From Mycobacterium scrofulaceum (GTDB lineage: Bacteria; Actinomycetota; Actinomycetes; Mycobacteriales; Mycobacteriaceae): a stretch of 64,000 nt of DNA. This document shows positions 45,231 through 58,740 of the stretch, piece after piece. The position numbers were made by a program, and so were the translations under genes. The notes under the pieces were generated by a model. The model had not been told where the DNA came from. It was given only the letters and a program-made list of their open reading frames with translations, and did no database searches. Positions within the stretch are counted from its first letter, which is position 1; each line of letters opens with the position of its first letter. Where the stretch lies: contig NZ_LZJW01000033.1 of assembly GCF_001667885.1 (NCBI RefSeq), forward strand, positions 23,363 to 87,362. Reading direction: 5' to 3'.

Positions 45231-46966
45231 GCGCCGCGAAAGACCAGGCGGCCAACGGCGGCACGAGCGGGGACATGCGGCTGCCGGGCTCGGTCGCCGA
45301 AATCATGGCCAGCCCACCGGGTCCCAAGATCGGGGCGTTCTTCGACCTGGACGGGACGCTGGTGGCCGGGTTCACCGCGGTGATCCTCACCCAGGAACGG
45401 CTGCTGCGCCGCGACATGGGGGTGGGTGAACTGCTCGGCATGGTCCAGGCCGGACTGAGCCACACGCTCGGGCGCATCGAGTTCGAGGACCTCATCGGCA
45501 AGGCCGCCGCCGCGTTGGCCGGCCGCCTGCTCGACGACCTGGAGGAGATCGGCGAGCGGCTGTTCGTGCAGCGGATCGAGTCGCGGATCTACCCGGAGAT
45601 GCGCGAGCTGGTGCGCGCCCACGTGGCGCGCGGGCACACCGTGGTGCTCAGCTCGTCGGCGCTGACCATCCAGGTCAATCCGGTGGCGCGGTTCCTCGGC
45701 ATCTCGAACATGCTCACCAACAAGTTCGAGACCACCGAAGACGGCATCCTCACCGGCGGCGTGCAGAAGCCGATCCTGTGGGGGCCGGGCAAAGCCGCTG
45801 CGGTGCAACGGTTTGCGGCCGAGAACGGCATCGACCTCAAGGACAGCTACTTCTACGCCGACGGGGACGAGGACGTCGCGCTGATGTATTTGGTCGGCAA
45901 CCCGCGCCCGACCAACCCCGAGGGCAAGATGGCTGCGGTGGCCAAGCGCCGCGGCTGGCCGATTCTGCGATTCAACAGCCGCGGTCCGGTCGGCCTTCGG
46001 CGCCAGCTGCGCACCCTGGCCGGATTCGGTTCGATGTTTCCGGTCGCCGCCGGCGCCGTGGGCATCGGTGTGCTGACCCGCAATCGGCGCCGCGGTGTCA
46101 ACTTCTTCACCTCTACCTTCTCGCAGCTGTCGCTGGCGATCGCCGGCGTGCAGCTCAACGTCATCGGCCAGGAAAACCTGACCGCGCAGCGGCCGGCGGT
46201 GTTCATCTTCAATCACCGCAACCAAGTCGACCCGGTCATCGCCGGAGCGCTGGTGCGGGACAACTGGATCGGCGTGGGCAAAAAGGAGCTGCAGAAAGAC
46301 CCGATCATGGGCACGCTCGGCAAGCTGCTCGACGGGGTGTTCATCGACCGGGATGATCCCGCCGCGGCCGTGGAGACGATGCACGAGGTCGAAGACCGCG
46401 CCAGGAGAGGGCTTTCGATCGTGATCGCCCCGGAGGGCACCCGGGTCGACACCACCGAAGTCGGGCCGTTCAAGAAGGGGCCGTTCCGCCTCGCCATGGC
46501 GGCCGGGATCCCGATCGTCCCGATCGTGATCCGCAACGCCGAGCTCGTCGCCGCCAGGAACTCCACCGTCATCAATCCCGGTACCGTCGACGTCGCGGTG
46601 TTCCCTCCCATTTCGGTGCAGGACTGGACCGTCGAGAATCTGCCCGAGCGCATCGCAGAGGTCCGGCAGCTGTATCTGGACACGCTGGCCAACTGGCCGG
46701 TCGACGAGCTGCCCGAGGTCGACCTGTACGCGGAGAAGAAGGCCGCGTCGAAGGCCAAGCCCCCGGCGAAAAAGGCTGCGGCTAAGGCTGTTTCGAAAAC
46801 GCCGGCGAAGAAGTCGCCGGCGAAGAAGGCCGCCGCGAAGCCGAAGCCGGCCAAGGCGAATCCTTACGAATCGCAGGCCGTCCTCAAAGACGGCGAGGCG
46901 CAACGCCCTGCGCAGTCCACCGCCGGCGCCGAGCCGCCGGAATCCCCGCCCGAAGGGCGGCCGTGA
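45227..46966 (+). CDS. plsC: PlsC: HAD phosphatase-acyltransferase fusion with basic tail
   Basis: This 579-residue bifunctional protein corresponds to Rv2483c. The N-terminal HAD phosphatase has Asp40 and Asp42 in FFDLDGTL, and DGDEDVAL as the last motif. The C-terminal 1-acylglycerol-3-phosphate acyltransferase has H330-x4-D335 in NHRNQVDP and PEGTR. Together they could make diacylglycerol from lysophosphatidate. The last ~75 residues include a lysine/alanine/proline stretch with repeated AKKAA/PAKK units (about 503-548), like the tails of mycobacterial histone-like HupB. It overlaps plsB2 by 4 bases. Confidence 0.94.
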   Translation: MSAAKDQAANGGTSGDMRLPGSVAEIMASPPGPKIGAFFDLDGTLVAGFTAVILTQERLLRRDMGVGELLGMVQAGLSHTLGRIEFEDLIGKAAAALAGRLLDDLEEIGERLFVQRIESRIYPEMRELVRAHVARGHTVVLSSSALTIQVNPVARFLGISNMLTNKFETTEDGILTGGVQKPILWGPGKAAAVQRFAAENGIDLKDSYFYADGDEDVALMYLVGNPRPTNPEGKMAAVAKRRGWPILRFNSRGPVGLRRQLRTLAGFGSMFPVAAGAVGIGVLTRNRRRGVNFFTSTFSQLSLAIAGVQLNVIGQENLTAQRPAVFIFNHRNQVDPVIAGALVRDNWIGVGKKELQKDPIMGTLGKLLDGVFIDRDDPAAAVETMHEVEDRARRGLSIVIAPEGTRVDTTEVGPFKKGPFRLAMAAGIPIVPIVIRNAELVAARNSTVINPGTVDVAVFPPISVQDWTVENLPERIAEVRQLYLDTLANWPVDELPEVDLYAEKKAASKAKPPAKKAAAKAVSKTPAKKSPAKKAAAKPKPAKANPYESQAVLKDGEAQRPAQSTAGAEPPESPPEGRP

Positions 46967-49320
46967 CCGAACCGGCCGCAGATACCACCGCGGTACTCAC
47001 CGGCCAAGACTCGCTGGTATTGGCGTCCATGGCGTCCCCGGTGGAGCGGGACCTGGTGACGGCCTGGATGGCGCAACAGCGTGCCGACCGCCCGGAGGCG
47101 AGATTCGACGTCCTGGAATTGCCGCCGCCCAACGCGCCGGCCGACGCGCTGGCCGCGTTGATCGAGCAGCTCGAGGCGGCCAACGACGCCGATGACGATC
47201 GTGCCGTCGTGCCGGTGCGGGTGTTCTGGCTGCCGCCGCCCAATCGCGGCAGGATCGCGAAGCTCGCCGGCCTGCTGCCGGGCCGGGATCCCTACCATCC
47301 CAACGAACGTCAGCAGCTGCAGATCATCCGCAACGCCCCCCAGCGGGCGCGGGTGGTGGCCGGGGAGCCGGCCAAGGTCTCCGAACTGCGCCAGCAGTGG
47401 CGCGAGATCACCGTCGGCGAGAACTCGTGCGACTTCGCCCGGTTCGTCATCCGCCGCGCGCTGCTGGCGCTGGAACGCGTCGAATACCGAATCCTGGGGC
47501 CGCAGTACAAATCGCCGCGGCTGGTGAAGCCGGAGATCTTGGAGTCCAGCCGATTTCGTGCCGGACTGAAGAAGATCCCCGGCGCCACCGTCGACGAAGC
47601 GGGCGAGATGCTCGACGAACTGGCCACCGGTTGGAGCCGGGTGTCCGTCGACCTGGTTTCCGTCCTCGGCAGGGCGATCAGCCGCGGATTCGATCCCGAG
47701 ATCGACTACGACGGCTACCAGGTCGCCGCGATGCGCGCCGCGCTGGAGACCCACCCCGCGGTGCTGTTGTTCTCGCACCGCTCCTACATCGACGGCGCGG
47801 TGGTGCCCGTCGCGATGCAGGAGAACCGGCTCCCGCCCGTGCACGTGTTCGCCGGCATCAACTTGTCGTTCGGCGCGATGGGGCCGCTGTTGCGCCGGTC
47901 CGGCGTCATCTTCATCCGCCGCAACATCGGCGACAACCCGCTCTACAAGTACGTGCTGCGCGAATACGTCGGCTACATCGTCGAAAAGCGATTCAACCTG
48001 AGTTGGTCCATCGAGGGCACGCGCTCGCGCACCGGCAAGATGCTGCCCCCGAAACTCGGGCTGCTCGCCTACGTCGCCGACGCCTACCTGGACGGTCGCA
48101 GCGAAGACATTCTCCTACAACCGGTTTCGATCAGCTTCGATCAGTTGCACGAGACCGCCGAGTACGCGGCCTACGCCCGCGGCGGTGAGAAAAGGGCCGA
48201 AGGTGTGGGCTGGCTCTACAACTTCATCCGCGCGCAGGGCGAACGCAACTACGGCAAGATCTACGTCCGCTTCCCCGAAGCCGTTTCGATGCGCCAGTAC
48301 CTGGGCCCGACGCACGGCCCGCTGGCCCATGACCCGGACGCCAAACGGCTTGCGCTGCAAAAGATGTCGTTCGAGGTCGCGTGGCGGATCTTGCAGGCGA
48401 CGCCGGTGACGGCCACCGGCCTGGTGTGCGCGCTGCTGCTGACGACCCGCGGCGCGGCCTTGACGCTCGGTCAGCTGCACCACACCCTGCAGGATTCGCT
48501 CGACTACCTGGAGCGCAAGCAAAACCCGATGTCGACCAGCGCGTTGCGGCTGCGCTCGCGCGACGGGGTGCGGGCGGCGGTCGACGCCTTGTCCAACGGG
48601 CACCCGATCACCCGCGTCGACGGTGGCCGGGAGCCGGTGTGGCGCATCGCCCCCGACGAGCAGCACGCGGCCGCGTTCTACCGCAACTCGCTGATCCACG
48701 CGTTCCTGGAGACATCGATCGTCGAGCTCGCGCTGGCTCACGCCCGGCACGTCGAGGGCGACCGCATGCAGGCCTTCTGGGATCAGGCGATGCGGCTGCG
48801 CGACCTGTTGAAGTTCGACTTCTATTTCGCGGACTCGGCCGCGTTTCGGGAGAACATCGCCGAGGAGATGGCCTGGCACGACGATTGGGAAGCCCACGTC
48901 ACCGCGGGCGGCGACGAGATCGACGCGCTCTTGTTCGCCAAGCGGCCGCTCATGGCCGACGCCATGCTGCGGGTGTTCTTCGAGGCCTACGAGATCGTCG
49001 CCGACGTGCTGCGCGACGCGCCGGCCGACGTCGGCCAGAAGGAATTGACGGAATCGGCGCTCGGCGTGGGTCGCCAATACGTGGCGCAGACCCGGGTCCG
49101 CAGCAGCGAATCGGTGTCGACGTTGCTGTTCGCCACCGCGTATCAGGTCATCGCCGACCAGGATCTGGTGGCGGCCGCCCCGGACCTCGCCGAACGCCGG
49201 AACGCCTTCCGGGAGGAACTGCGGGGCATCCTGCGGGACTCCGATTACATCGGGCGGATCGCGCGTGACCAGTTCGTCGCCCGCGAGGTCAAGGCGCGTG
49301 AGGAGCGCCTGGCGCGGTAG
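46963..49320 (+). CDS. plsB2: Glycerol-3-phosphate acyltransferase PlsB2
   Basis: This 785-residue membrane-associated enzyme acylates glycerol-3-phosphate at the first step of phospholipid and triacylglycerol synthesis (Rv2482c, 789 residues). Its H272-x4-D277 is in [49 protein letters not shown] and [18 protein letters not shown] (blocks II-IV) follow. The GTG at 46963 overlaps the plsC stop. With plsC and the WS/DGAT upstream, a full route from glycerol-3-phosphate to triacylglycerol is encoded in one operon. Confidence 0.95.
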   Translation: MTEPAADTTAVLTGQDSLVLASMASPVERDLVTAWMAQQRADRPEARFDVLELPPPNAPADALAALIEQLEAANDADDDRAVVPVRVFWLPPPNRGRIAKLAGLLPGRDPYHPNERQQLQIIRNAPQRARVVAGEPAKVSELRQQWREITVGENSCDFARFVIRRALLALERVEYRILGPQYKSPRLVKPEILESSRFRAGLKKIPGATVDEAGEMLDELATGWSRVSVDLVSVLGRAISRGFDPEIDYDGYQVAAMRAALETHPAVLLFSHRSYIDGAVVPVAMQENRLPPVHVFAGINLSFGAMGPLLRRSGVIFIRRNIGDNPLYKYVLREYVGYIVEKRFNLSWSIEGTRSRTGKMLPPKLGLLAYVADAYLDGRSEDILLQPVSISFDQLHETAEYAAYARGGEKRAEGVGWLYNFIRAQGERNYGKIYVRFPEAVSMRQYLGPTHGPLAHDPDAKRLALQKMSFEVAWRILQATPVTATGLVCALLLTTRGAALTLGQLHHTLQDSLDYLERKQNPMSTSALRLRSRDGVRAAVDALSNGHPITRVDGGREPVWRIAPDEQHAAAFYRNSLIHAFLETSIVELALAHARHVEGDRMQAFWDQAMRLRDLLKFDFYFADSAAFRENIAEEMAWHDDWEAHVTAGGDEIDALLFAKRPLMADAMLRVFFEAYEIVADVLRDAPADVGQKELTESALGVGRQYVAQTRVRSSESVSTLLFATAYQVIADQDLVAAAPDLAERRNAFREELRGILRDSDYIGRIARDQFVAREVKAREERLAR

Positions 49321-49348
49321 TCCCAAGGCCGCGCCATACCCTGGCTGT

Positions 49349-51391
49349 ATGACGGTCGACCGGTCTGTGACCACACCCCGCGCGTTGGTGTGGCCGCTGT
49401 TGATCGGCGTCGCGTTGCTGGCGGGCTGCACGGCGGCCGGTATCGGGGCGCTGTCGCTGGCCGACGCGCTGACCGCCACCGGGTTGCCGGACCCGGGCCC
49501 GACGACGACGTTGGGGCTGCCGTTCGTCCGGGCGGCGGGGGAGATCGCCGCAGTCGTGGCCGTCGGATCGTTTCTGTTCGCGGCCTTCCTGGTGCCACCG
49601 CAACGCAACGGCGTCCTGGACGCCGACGGGTACCGGGCGCTTCGGGTCGGCACGGTGGCTTCCGGGGTCTGGGCGGTGTGCGCGGCGCTGCTGGTGCCGC
49701 TGACCATCTCCGACGTCTCGGGTCGACCGTTGGTCGCGCTGCTCAACCCGGTGCGCATCTGGTCGGTGGCCGGGCTGGTCACCACCGCCTCCGCGTGGCG
49801 CTGGACCGCGGCGCTGGCCGCCCTGGTGATGCTGGCGAGCCTGTCGGTGTTGCGCTGGTCGTGGACACCGCTGCTGTTCGCCGGCTCGTTGCTGACCCTG
49901 CTGCCGCTCGGCCTGACCGGCCACTCGTCGGCCGGGGGATCACACGACCTGGCGACCAACAGCCTGCTGATCCACCTCGTGGCCGCCGGCGTGTGGGCCG
50001 GTGGCCTGCTGGCGTTGGCCGCGTACGGGCTGCGCGGCGGGGGGCACCTGGCCCTGGCGGCCCGGCGGTTCTCCGCGATCGCGCTGTGGTGCTGGGTCGC
50101 GATGGCGTTCAGCGGTGTGATGAACGCCGTGGTGCGCGTGCCGCTCGCGGACCTGCTGACCACCGAATACGGGCGCCTGGTGATCGCCAAGGTCCTCGCG
50201 CTGTGCGTGCTCGGGGTGATTGGCTGGCGCCAGCGGCGCATCGCCGTCGCGCGGCTGCAAGCGGAACCGACCGATCCCGGCGCGCGCCGCGCCCTGCTTC
50301 GGCTGGCGCTCGCCGAGGCCGCGGTCTTCGGCCTCACGTTCGGCGTCGCCGTCGGGCTGGGACGCACCCCGCCACCGCCGCCGCCGAGCCGGCTGCCCTC
50401 GATTCCGGAAGCCGAGATCGGCTACGACTTCAACGGCCCACCCACACCGGCGCGCATCCTGTTCGACTGGCGGTTCGACCTGATCTTCGGCAGCGCCGCG
50501 ATCATTTTCGCCGCGCTCTACGTGGCCGCGGTGCTGCGTCTGCGCCGCCGCGGCGACGCCTGGCCGCCGGGCCGGACCGCGTCCTGGCTGCTGGGCTGCC
50601 TGGCGTTGCTGTTCGTCACCTCGTCGGGTGTTGGTCGGTACATGCCGGCGATGTTCAGCGTCCACATGGTCGCCCACATGGGCCTCTCCATGCTGGTGCC
50701 GATCCTGCTGGTGCTCGGCGCCCCGGTGAGCCTGGCCCTGCGCGCGTTGCCCGCCGCCGGCCGCTCACCCGGCCAGCAAGACCCGCCCGGCATGCGGGAG
50801 TGGCTGCTGGCCGCGCTGCACAGCCACGTGTCACGGTTCCTCACCAACCCGGTGGTCGCCACCGTCCTCTTCGTCGCCGGCTTCTACGGGCTGTACCTGT
50901 CGAGCCTGTTCGACACCGCGGTGAGCAGTCACGCCGGTCATCTCGCGATGAACGTCCACTTCTTGCTCAGCGGTTACCTCTTCTACTGGATCGTCATCGG
51001 CGTCGATCCCACCCCGCGCCCCATCCCGCCGCTGGCCAAGGTGGGCGTGGTGTTCGCGTCGCTGCCGCTGCACGCGTTCTTCGGAGTCGTGCTGATGGGC
51101 ACCCGCAGGGTGCTCGGCGCCGACTATTACCGCTCGCTCGGTTTGAGCTGGCACACCGACCTGCTCGGGGACCAGCGGCTGGGCGGCGGCATCGCGTGGG
51201 CCGCCGGCGAACTGCCCCTGGTGATCGTGATGCTGGCGCTGCTGGTGCAGTGGGCGCGCAGCGACGACCGCACCGCCCGGCGGCTGGACCGCGCCGCCGA
51301 CCGCGACGACTTCGCCGAGCTGGTCGCCTACAACGCGATGCTGGCCGAGCTGGCCCGGCGTGATACGCCGAAGCCCTCCCACGCGGACTGA
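49349..51391 (+). CDS. Membrane protein with CopD-like and CtaG-like domains
   Basis: This 680-residue protein has ~14-16 hydrophobic segments and resembles Rv0102. The N-terminal half contains a CopD-type region (GHSSAGGSHDLATNSLLIHLVAAGVWAGG, in parts GHSSAGGSHD and HLVAAGVWAGG). The C-terminal half is CtaG/caa3_CtaG-like, with FSVHMVAHMGLSMLVPILLVLG and HAGHLAMNVHFLLSGYLFYW. Both families handle copper, in uptake and in cytochrome oxidase assembly. The conserved His/Met in these segments fit that. ATG at 49349. In M. tuberculosis this place holds short Rv2481c and an IS6110 copy. Confidence 0.85.
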   Translation: MTVDRSVTTPRALVWPLLIGVALLAGCTAAGIGALSLADALTATGLPDPGPTTTLGLPFVRAAGEIAAVVAVGSFLFAAFLVPPQRNGVLDADGYRALRVGTVASGVWAVCAALLVPLTISDVSGRPLVALLNPVRIWSVAGLVTTASAWRWTAALAALVMLASLSVLRWSWTPLLFAGSLLTLLPLGLTGHSSAGGSHDLATNSLLIHLVAAGVWAGGLLALAAYGLRGGGHLALAARRFSAIALWCWVAMAFSGVMNAVVRVPLADLLTTEYGRLVIAKVLALCVLGVIGWRQRRIAVARLQAEPTDPGARRALLRLALAEAAVFGLTFGVAVGLGRTPPPPPPSRLPSIPEAEIGYDFNGPPTPARILFDWRFDLIFGSAAIIFAALYVAAVLRLRRRGDAWPPGRTASWLLGCLALLFVTSSGVGRYMPAMFSVHMVAHMGLSMLVPILLVLGAPVSLALRALPAAGRSPGQQDPPGMREWLLAALHSHVSRFLTNPVVATVLFVAGFYGLYLSSLFDTAVSSHAGHLAMNVHFLLSGYLFYWIVIGVDPTPRPIPPLAKVGVVFASLPLHAFFGVVLMGTRRVLGADYYRSLGLSWHTDLLGDQRLGGGIAWAAGELPLVIVMLALLVQWARSDDRTARRLDRAADRDDFAELVAYNAMLAELARRDTPKPSHAD

Positions 51392-51542
51392 TCCACAGTC
51401 GCGATTCCTTCCACAAGGGCCGGGCCGCCGCCCGGCTCTTGGCCGCTTTGCCTGCCGGCCCGTCGGTGGCGCCGAGCTCAATGGTGGCCAGGACGGGCGG
51501 TGATGCGTTCACCGCCCAAAGCAATCGAGAAGGGATCAGCCC

Positions 51543-52025
51543 ATGTTCGAAACACCGCTCACGGTCGTCGGCCACATCGTCACCAACCCCGACCGGCGAC
51601 AGGTCGGCACGCAGGAGGTGATCAAGTTCCGCGTCGCCAGCAATTCCCGCCGGCGCACGGCCGACGGCGGCTGGGAGCCGGGCAACTCGCTGTTCATCAA
51701 CGTCAATTGCTGGGGCAAGTTGGTCACCGGGGTGGGCGCCGCGCTGGGCAAGGGCGCCCCGGTGATCGTGGTGGGCCACGTGTACACCAGCGAGTACGAA
51801 GACCGCGACGGCAACCGCCGCTCGTCACTGGAGATGCGGGCCACCTCCGTCGGGCCCGATGTGTCCCGCGCGATCGTGCGCATCGAGCGGCCGGGTTACA
51901 CCGGCCCGACCGCCGGGGATGCCGCCAAGTCACACGCGGATGCGGCCGGCAGCGCTGGTGAGGACGCCGATCGGGAGGGCAGCGACGTGTCCGCCGAGAC
52001 GGGACCGCTGCCGATGTCGGCTTAG
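51543..52025 (+). CDS. ssbB: Single-stranded DNA-binding protein paralogue (SsbB)
   Basis: This 160-residue protein corresponds to Rv2478c, the second mycobacterial SSB. The OB-fold covers residues ~1-110 (FETPLTVVGHIVTNPDRR, NVNCWGKL, VIVVGHVYTSEYEDRDGNRRSS). The tail is acidic and Gly/Asp-rich but ends PLPMSA rather than the DDDIPF-type tip that recruits partner proteins in housekeeping SSB, so its interactions differ. Its relatives are linked to stress or recombination rather than replication. AGAAGGGA precedes the ATG at 51543. Confidence 0.92.
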   Translation: MFETPLTVVGHIVTNPDRRQVGTQEVIKFRVASNSRRRTADGGWEPGNSLFINVNCWGKLVTGVGAALGKGAPVIVVGHVYTSEYEDRDGNRRSSLEMRATSVGPDVSRAIVRIERPGYTGPTAGDAAKSHADAAGSAGEDADREGSDVSAETGPLPMSA

Positions 52026-52104
52026 CTGCGGAATCCGGACCCTCGGGCGATGCCTAGGATGGTCGCGAGAACTCTCTCGAAAACCAGAAAGGCATGACCG
52101 CGGC

Positions 52105-53781
<1,677 letters not shown>

Positions 53782-53901
53782 TGTCAGCTGCGCAGCCCCG
53801 CAGCGAAGCGGCCCCGACGGCCGCTGGGGGCCGCCCCCCGCCGCGGGGCAGAGTGGGCGGTTGAGCACAGTGGCGTCGGTCACGAGTTGGGAGCCATCGG
53901 C

Positions 53902-56900
53902 ATGACGATCGATCCCGGAGCCAAGCAGGCCCTCAAGCCGTGGACCGACTTCGCCCAGCAGGAGGACATTCCGGGCTGGATCGCGAAGGCCTACGTCGAG
54001 AGCTATCGCGGCCCGCACGGCGACGAACCCGGGGTGGCGGATTCCGGTCCGATCGACCTGGCCGACCCGACCTCCATCGTCACTCCCGCCATGCTGGGCG
54101 CCCACTACCGGCTGGGTCAGCACCGCCCCGCCGGCCAGAGCCGGGTCGCCGTCTACCCCCCTGACCACCCGGCTGGATTCGGGCCCGCGCTGCAGGTCGT
54201 CACCGACCACGGCGGCATGCTGATGGACTCGGTCACCGTGCTGCTGCACCGGCTCGGCGTGCCCTACGCCGCCATCATGACGCCGGTGTTCGAGGTGCAC
54301 CGCAACTCCAACGGCGACCTGGTCAGCGTCGAACCCAAACCTCCGGGCGCCCCGCAGTACGTCGGCGAAGCGTGGATACACGTGCAGCTGCTGCCCTCCG
54401 TCGACACCAAGGGCCTCGTGGAAGTCGAGCGGTTGCTGCCCAAGGTCCTCTCGGACGTGCAGCAGGTCGCCAGCGACGCCGGCACGTTGATCGCCACCCT
54501 GAGCGGCCTGGCCGCCGACGTCGAAACCAACGCGCAAGGCCACTTCTCGGCCCCCGACCGTGACGATGTGGCGGCCCTGCTGCGCTGGCTGGGCAACGGT
54601 AACTTCCTGCTGCTGGGCTACCAACGCTGCCTCGTGCACGAAGGGCTCGTCTCCGGTGACGGATCACCCGGCCTGGGCGTCCTGCGCACCCGCACCGGTT
54701 CCCGTCCCCGGTTGACCGACGACGACACGCTGCTGGTACTCGCGCAATCCGTGGTGGGCAGCTACCTGCGGTACGGCGCCTACCCCTACGCCATCGCGGT
54801 GCGGGAAACGGTCGACGACGGAGTCGTCGAACACCGCTTCGTGGGGCTCTTCACCGTGGCCGCCATGAACGCCGACGTGCTGGAGATCCCGACGGTCTCG
54901 ACCCGGGTGCGCGACGCGCTGGCAATGGCCGACAGCGACCCGATCCACCCCGGCCAACTGTTGCTCGACGTCATCCAAACCGTCCCGCGCTCAGAGCTTT
55001 TCACGCTGAGCGCCGAGCGGCTGCTGGCGATGGCCAAAGCGGTGGTGGATCTGGGCTCCCAACGGCGGGCGTTGCTGTTCCTGCGCGCCGATCGGCTCCA
55101 ATACTTCGTGTCCTGCCTGGTTTATCTGCCCCGCGACCGCTACACCACCCAGGTCCGGCTGCAGATCGAGGACATCCTGGTTCGCGAGTTCGGTGGCACG
55201 CGCCTCGAGTTCACCGCCCGAGTCAGCGAATCACCCTGGGCGCTCATGCATTTCATGGTTCGCCTACCCGAAGAGGCCGCCCCCGTCGACGTTTCCGAGG
55301 ACAACCGGCTCCGCATCCAGGGGTTGCTGAGCGAGGCCGCCCGGACCTGGACCGACCGGTTGATCGGCGCGGCGGCGGACCGCGGGGTCGAGCAGACCGA
55401 CGTCGAGCATTACGCGACGGCATTCTCCGAGGTCTACAAGCAGGCCGTCAGCCCGGCCGACGCCATCGATCACATCGCGATCATCGAAGGGCTGCAAGAC
55501 AATTCGGTCAAGCTGGTGTTCTCCGAACGCGGCGAGGACGGTGCCCCCCAGCTGACCTGGTTTTTGGGCGGGCGTACCGCCTCACTGAGCCAGCTGCTGC
55601 CCATGCTGCAGAGCATGGGCGTGGTGGTGCTCGAGGAGCGACCGTTCACCGTGATCCGCCCCGACGGGTTGCCGGTGTGGATCTACCAGTTCAAGATCTC
55701 GACCCACCCCACCATCGCTCCGGCGACCACCACGGAGGAGCGCAACGCGACCGCGCAGCGATTCGCCGACGCGGTCACCGCGATCTGGGAAGGCCGGGTC
55801 GAGATCGACCGCTTCAACGAGCTGGTCATGCGCGCGCGGCTGACCTGGCAGCAGGTCGTGCTGCTGCGCGCCTACGCGAAATACCTGCGGCAGGCGGGCT
55901 TTCCCTACAGCCAGTCCTACATCGAATCCGTGCTCAACGAGCACCCCTCCACCGCGCGATCATTGGTCACCCTGTTCGAGGCGCTTTTCGATCCGCGCCC
56001 GTCGGGACCGTCGAGGAACCGCGACGCCCAAGCGGCGGCGGCCGCCGTCGCCGCCGACATCGACGCGCTGATGAGCCTGGACACCGACCGGATCCTGCGG
56101 GCGTTCGCGTCGCTGGTGCAGGCCACGCTGCGCACCAATTACTTTGTGACGCGGGATGGTTCGGCCCGCGCCCGCAACGTGCTGGCCCTCAAGCTCGACG
56201 CCCAACTGATCGACGAGCTGCCGCTGCCGCGCCCCAAATACGAGATCTTCGTCTACTCGCCCCGCGTCGAAGGCGTGCACCTGCGGTTCGGCCCGGTGGC
56301 GCGCGGCGGCCTGCGCTGGTCGGACCGCCGCGACGATTTCCGCACCGAGATCCTCGGGCTGGTCAAGGCGCAGGCGGTGAAGAACGCCGTCATCGTGCCG
56401 GTCGGCGCCAAGGGCGGCTTCGTCGTCAAGAGGCCGCCGCTGGCGACCGGCGACCAGGCGGCTGACCGCGAGGCCACCCGCAACGAGGGCATCGCCTGCT
56501 ACAAGCTGTTCATTTCCGGGCTGCTCGACGTCACCGACAACGTCGACCACAAGACGAAGAAGGTCAGCCCGCCGCCCGAGGTGATTCGGCGCGACGGCGA
56601 CGACGCCTACCTGGTGGTCGCCGCGGACAAGGGCACCGCCACCTTCTCCGACATCGCCAACGACGTGGCGAAGTCCTACGGGTTCTGGCTGGGTGACGCG
56701 TTCGCCTCCGGCGGATCGGTCGGCTACGACCACAAGGCCATGGGGATCACCGCCAAGGGCGCGTGGGAGGCCGTCAAACGGCACTTCCGGGAGATGGGCG
56801 TCGACACCCAGGCCGAGGACTTCACCGTGGTGGGCGTCGGCGACATGAGCGGCGACGTGTTCGGCAACGGCATGCTGCTGTCCAAGCACATCAGGCTGAT

Positions 56901-58740
56901 CGCCGCCTTCGATCACCGGCACGTCTTCCTCGACCCCGACCCCGACCCCGCGGTCTCCTGGGAGGAACGCCGGCGGATGTTCGACCTGCCGCGGTCCAGC
57001 TGGGACGACTACGACAAGGGTCTGATCAGCGAGGGTGGCGGGGTGTACAGCCGCGAGCACAAGTCCATTCCCGTCAGCCCGCAGGTGCGCGACGCGTTGG
57101 GCATCGACGGCGAGGTCACCGAGATGACGCCGCCCAACCTGATCAAGGCGATCCTGCAGGCGCCGGTCGACCTGCTGTTCAACGGGGGCATCGGCACCTA
57201 CATCAAGGCCGAGTCGGAATCCGATGCCGACGTCGGCGACCGCGCCAACGATCCCGTGCGTGTGAACGCAAGTCAGGTGCGCGCCAAGGTGATCGGGGAA
57301 GGCGGGAACCTGGGGGTGACCGCCCTGGGTCGCGTCGAGTTCGACCTGTCGGGCGGGCGCATCAACACCGACGCGATGGACAACTCCGCCGGCGTGGACT
57401 GCTCGGACCACGAGGTCAACATCAAGATCCTGATCGACTCGCTGGTCACCGCCGGCCGGGTCGATCCCGACGAGCGCAAAGAGCTGCTGGAGTCGATGAC
57501 CGACGAGGTCGCGCGGCTGGTACTCACCGACAACGAGGACCAGAACGACCTGATCGGCACCAGCCGCGCCAACGCGGCCAGCCTGCTGCCGGTGCACGGC
57601 AGGCAGATTCAGTACCTGGTCGACGAGCGAGGCCTCAACCGGGAACTCGAAGCGCTGCCATCGGAGAAGGAGATCGATCGCCGGTGCGAGGCCGGCATCG
57701 GGCTCACCTCGCCCGAACTGTGCACGCTGATGGCACACGTCAAACTCGGACTCAAAGAGGAGATGCTGAACACCGAACTGACCGAGCAGGACGTGTTCGC
57801 ATCCCGGTTGCCGCAATACTTTCCGACGCCGTTGCGGGAACGGTTCACCCCGGAGATCCGCACCCACCAGCTGCGCCGCGAGATCGTCACCACCATGTTG
57901 ATCAACGACCTGGTCGACACCGCCGGCATCAGCTACGCCTTCCGCATCGTCGAGGACGTCGGCGTCGGACCGGTCGACGCGGTGCGCACCTACGTGGCCA
58001 CCGACGCCATCTTCGGTGTGGGTGAGATCTGGCGGCGCATCCGCGCGGCGAATCTGCCGGTCGCGCTGTCGGACCGGCTCACCCTGGACACCCGACGCCT
58101 GATCGACCGCGCCGGCCGCTGGCTGCTCAACTACCGTCCGCAGCCGCTGGCCGTCGGCGCCGAGATCAACCGTTTCGCCGCGAAGGTCAAAGACCTCACC
58201 CCCCGGATGTCGGAGTGGCTGCGCGGTGACGACAAGGCGATCGTCGAGAAGGAGGCCGCCGAGTTCTCCTCGCAGGGAGCGCCCGAGGACCTGGCGTACA
58301 TGATCGCCGCCGGCCTGTACCGCTTCAGCCTGCTCGACATCATCGACGTTGCCGACATCAACGACATCGACTCCGCCGAGGTCGCGGACACCTACTTCGC
58401 CCTGATGGACCGGCTGGGCACCGACGGACTGCTGACGGCGGTCTCCGAGCTGCCCCGCAACGACCGCTGGCATTCGTTGGCGCGGTTGGCTATTCGCGAC
58501 GACATCTACGCCTCGCTGCGGTCGCTGTGCTTCGACGTGCTCGCGGTGGGGGAGCCCGACGAAAGCGGCGAGGAGAAGATCGCCGAGTGGGAACACCTGT
58601 CGGCGTCCAGGGTGGAGCGGGCGCGCCGCACCCTCATCGAAATCCAAGAAAGCGGGGAGAAGGATCTTGCGACACTCTCGGTGGCCGCGCGCCAGATCCG
58701 GCGCATGACCCGCACCAGCGGGAGAGGATCCTCCAGTTGA
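53902..58740 (+). CDS. gdh: Large NAD-dependent glutamate dehydrogenase
   Basis: This 1612-residue, 180-kDa-class NAD-GDH corresponds to Rv2476c. It oxidises glutamate to 2-oxoglutarate and ammonia. The catalytic region has [15 protein letters not shown], the Lys-containing [12 protein letters not shown] (about 835-846) and the NAD-binding [17 protein letters not shown]. The long N-terminal part carries ACT-like regulatory modules and the C-terminus is all-helical, as in the class. In mycobacteria the enzyme is inhibited by unphosphorylated GarA, which links it to Ser/Thr kinase PknG signalling. The ATG at 53902 was chosen over a TTG at 53887. It overlaps the thioesterase gene. Confidence 0.96.
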   Translation: MTIDPGAKQALKPWTDFAQQEDIPGWIAKAYVESYRGPHGDEPGVADSGPIDLADPTSIVTPAMLGAHYRLGQHRPAGQSRVAVYPPDHPAGFGPALQVVTDHGGMLMDSVTVLLHRLGVPYAAIMTPVFEVHRNSNGDLVSVEPKPPGAPQYVGEAWIHVQLLPSVDTKGLVEVERLLPKVLSDVQQVASDAGTLIATLSGLAADVETNAQGHFSAPDRDDVAALLRWLGNGNFLLLGYQRCLVHEGLVSGDGSPGLGVLRTRTGSRPRLTDDDTLLVLAQSVVGSYLRYGAYPYAIAVRETVDDGVVEHRFVGLFTVAAMNADVLEIPTVSTRVRDALAMADSDPIHPGQLLLDVIQTVPRSELFTLSAERLLAMAKAVVDLGSQRRALLFLRADRLQYFVSCLVYLPRDRYTTQVRLQIEDILVREFGGTRLEFTARVSESPWALMHFMVRLPEEAAPVDVSEDNRLRIQGLLSEAARTWTDRLIGAAADRGVEQTDVEHYATAFSEVYKQAVSPADAIDHIAIIEGLQDNSVKLVFSERGEDGAPQLTWFLGGRTASLSQLLPMLQSMGVVVLEERPFTVIRPDGLPVWIYQFKISTHPTIAPATTTEERNATAQRFADAVTAIWEGRVEIDRFNELVMRARLTWQQVVLLRAYAKYLRQAGFPYSQSYIESVLNEHPSTARSLVTLFEALFDPRPSGPSRNRDAQAAAAAVAADIDALMSLDTDRILRAFASLVQATLRTNYFVTRDGSARARNVLALKLDAQLIDELPLPRPKYEIFVYSPRVEGVHLRFGPVARGGLRWSDRRDDFRTEILGLVKAQAVKNAVIVPVGAKGGFVVKRPPLATGDQAADREATRNEGIACYKLFISGLLDVTDNVDHKTKKVSPPPEVIRRDGDDAYLVVAADKGTATFSDIANDVAKSYGFWLGDAFASGGSVGYDHKAMGITAKGAWEAVKRHFREMGVDTQAEDFTVVGVGDMSGDVFGNGMLLSKHIRLIAAFDHRHVFLDPDPDPAVSWEERRRMFDLPRSSWDDYDKGLISEGGGVYSREHKSIPVSPQVRDALGIDGEVTEMTPPNLIKAILQAPVDLLFNGGIGTYIKAESESDADVGDRANDPVRVNASQVRAKVIGEGGNLGVTALGRVEFDLSGGRINTDAMDNSAGVDCSDHEVNIKILIDSLVTAGRVDPDERKELLESMTDEVARLVLTDNEDQNDLIGTSRANAASLLPVHGRQIQYLVDERGLNRELEALPSEKEIDRRCEAGIGLTSPELCTLMAHVKLGLKEEMLNTELTEQDVFASRLPQYFPTPLRERFTPEIRTHQLRREIVTTMLINDLVDTAGISYAFRIVEDVGVGPVDAVRTYVATDAIFGVGEIWRRIRAANLPVALSDRLTLDTRRLIDRAGRWLLNYRPQPLAVGAEINRFAAKVKDLTPRMSEWLRGDDKAIVEKEAAEFSSQGAPEDLAYMIAAGLYRFSLLDIIDVADINDIDSAEVADTYFALMDRLGTDGLLTAVSELPRNDRWHSLARLAIRDDIYASLRSLCFDVLAVGEPDESGEEKIAEWEHLSASRVERARRTLIEIQESGEKDLATLSVAARQIRRMTRTSGRGSSS

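Noticed and set aside
49320..49351. RicR box upstream of the CopD/CtaG-like gene
   Set aside because: ATACCCTGGCTGTATG contains TACCC but the second half does not match GGGTA.
48115..50367. 750-codon minus-strand open frame over plsB2 and the CopD/CtaG gene
   Set aside because: It spans a gene boundary on the other strand and has no domain.
55960..58647. 895-codon minus-strand open frame inside gdh
   Set aside because: It is an antisense shadow of gdh, which matches the M. tuberculosis enzyme along its whole length.
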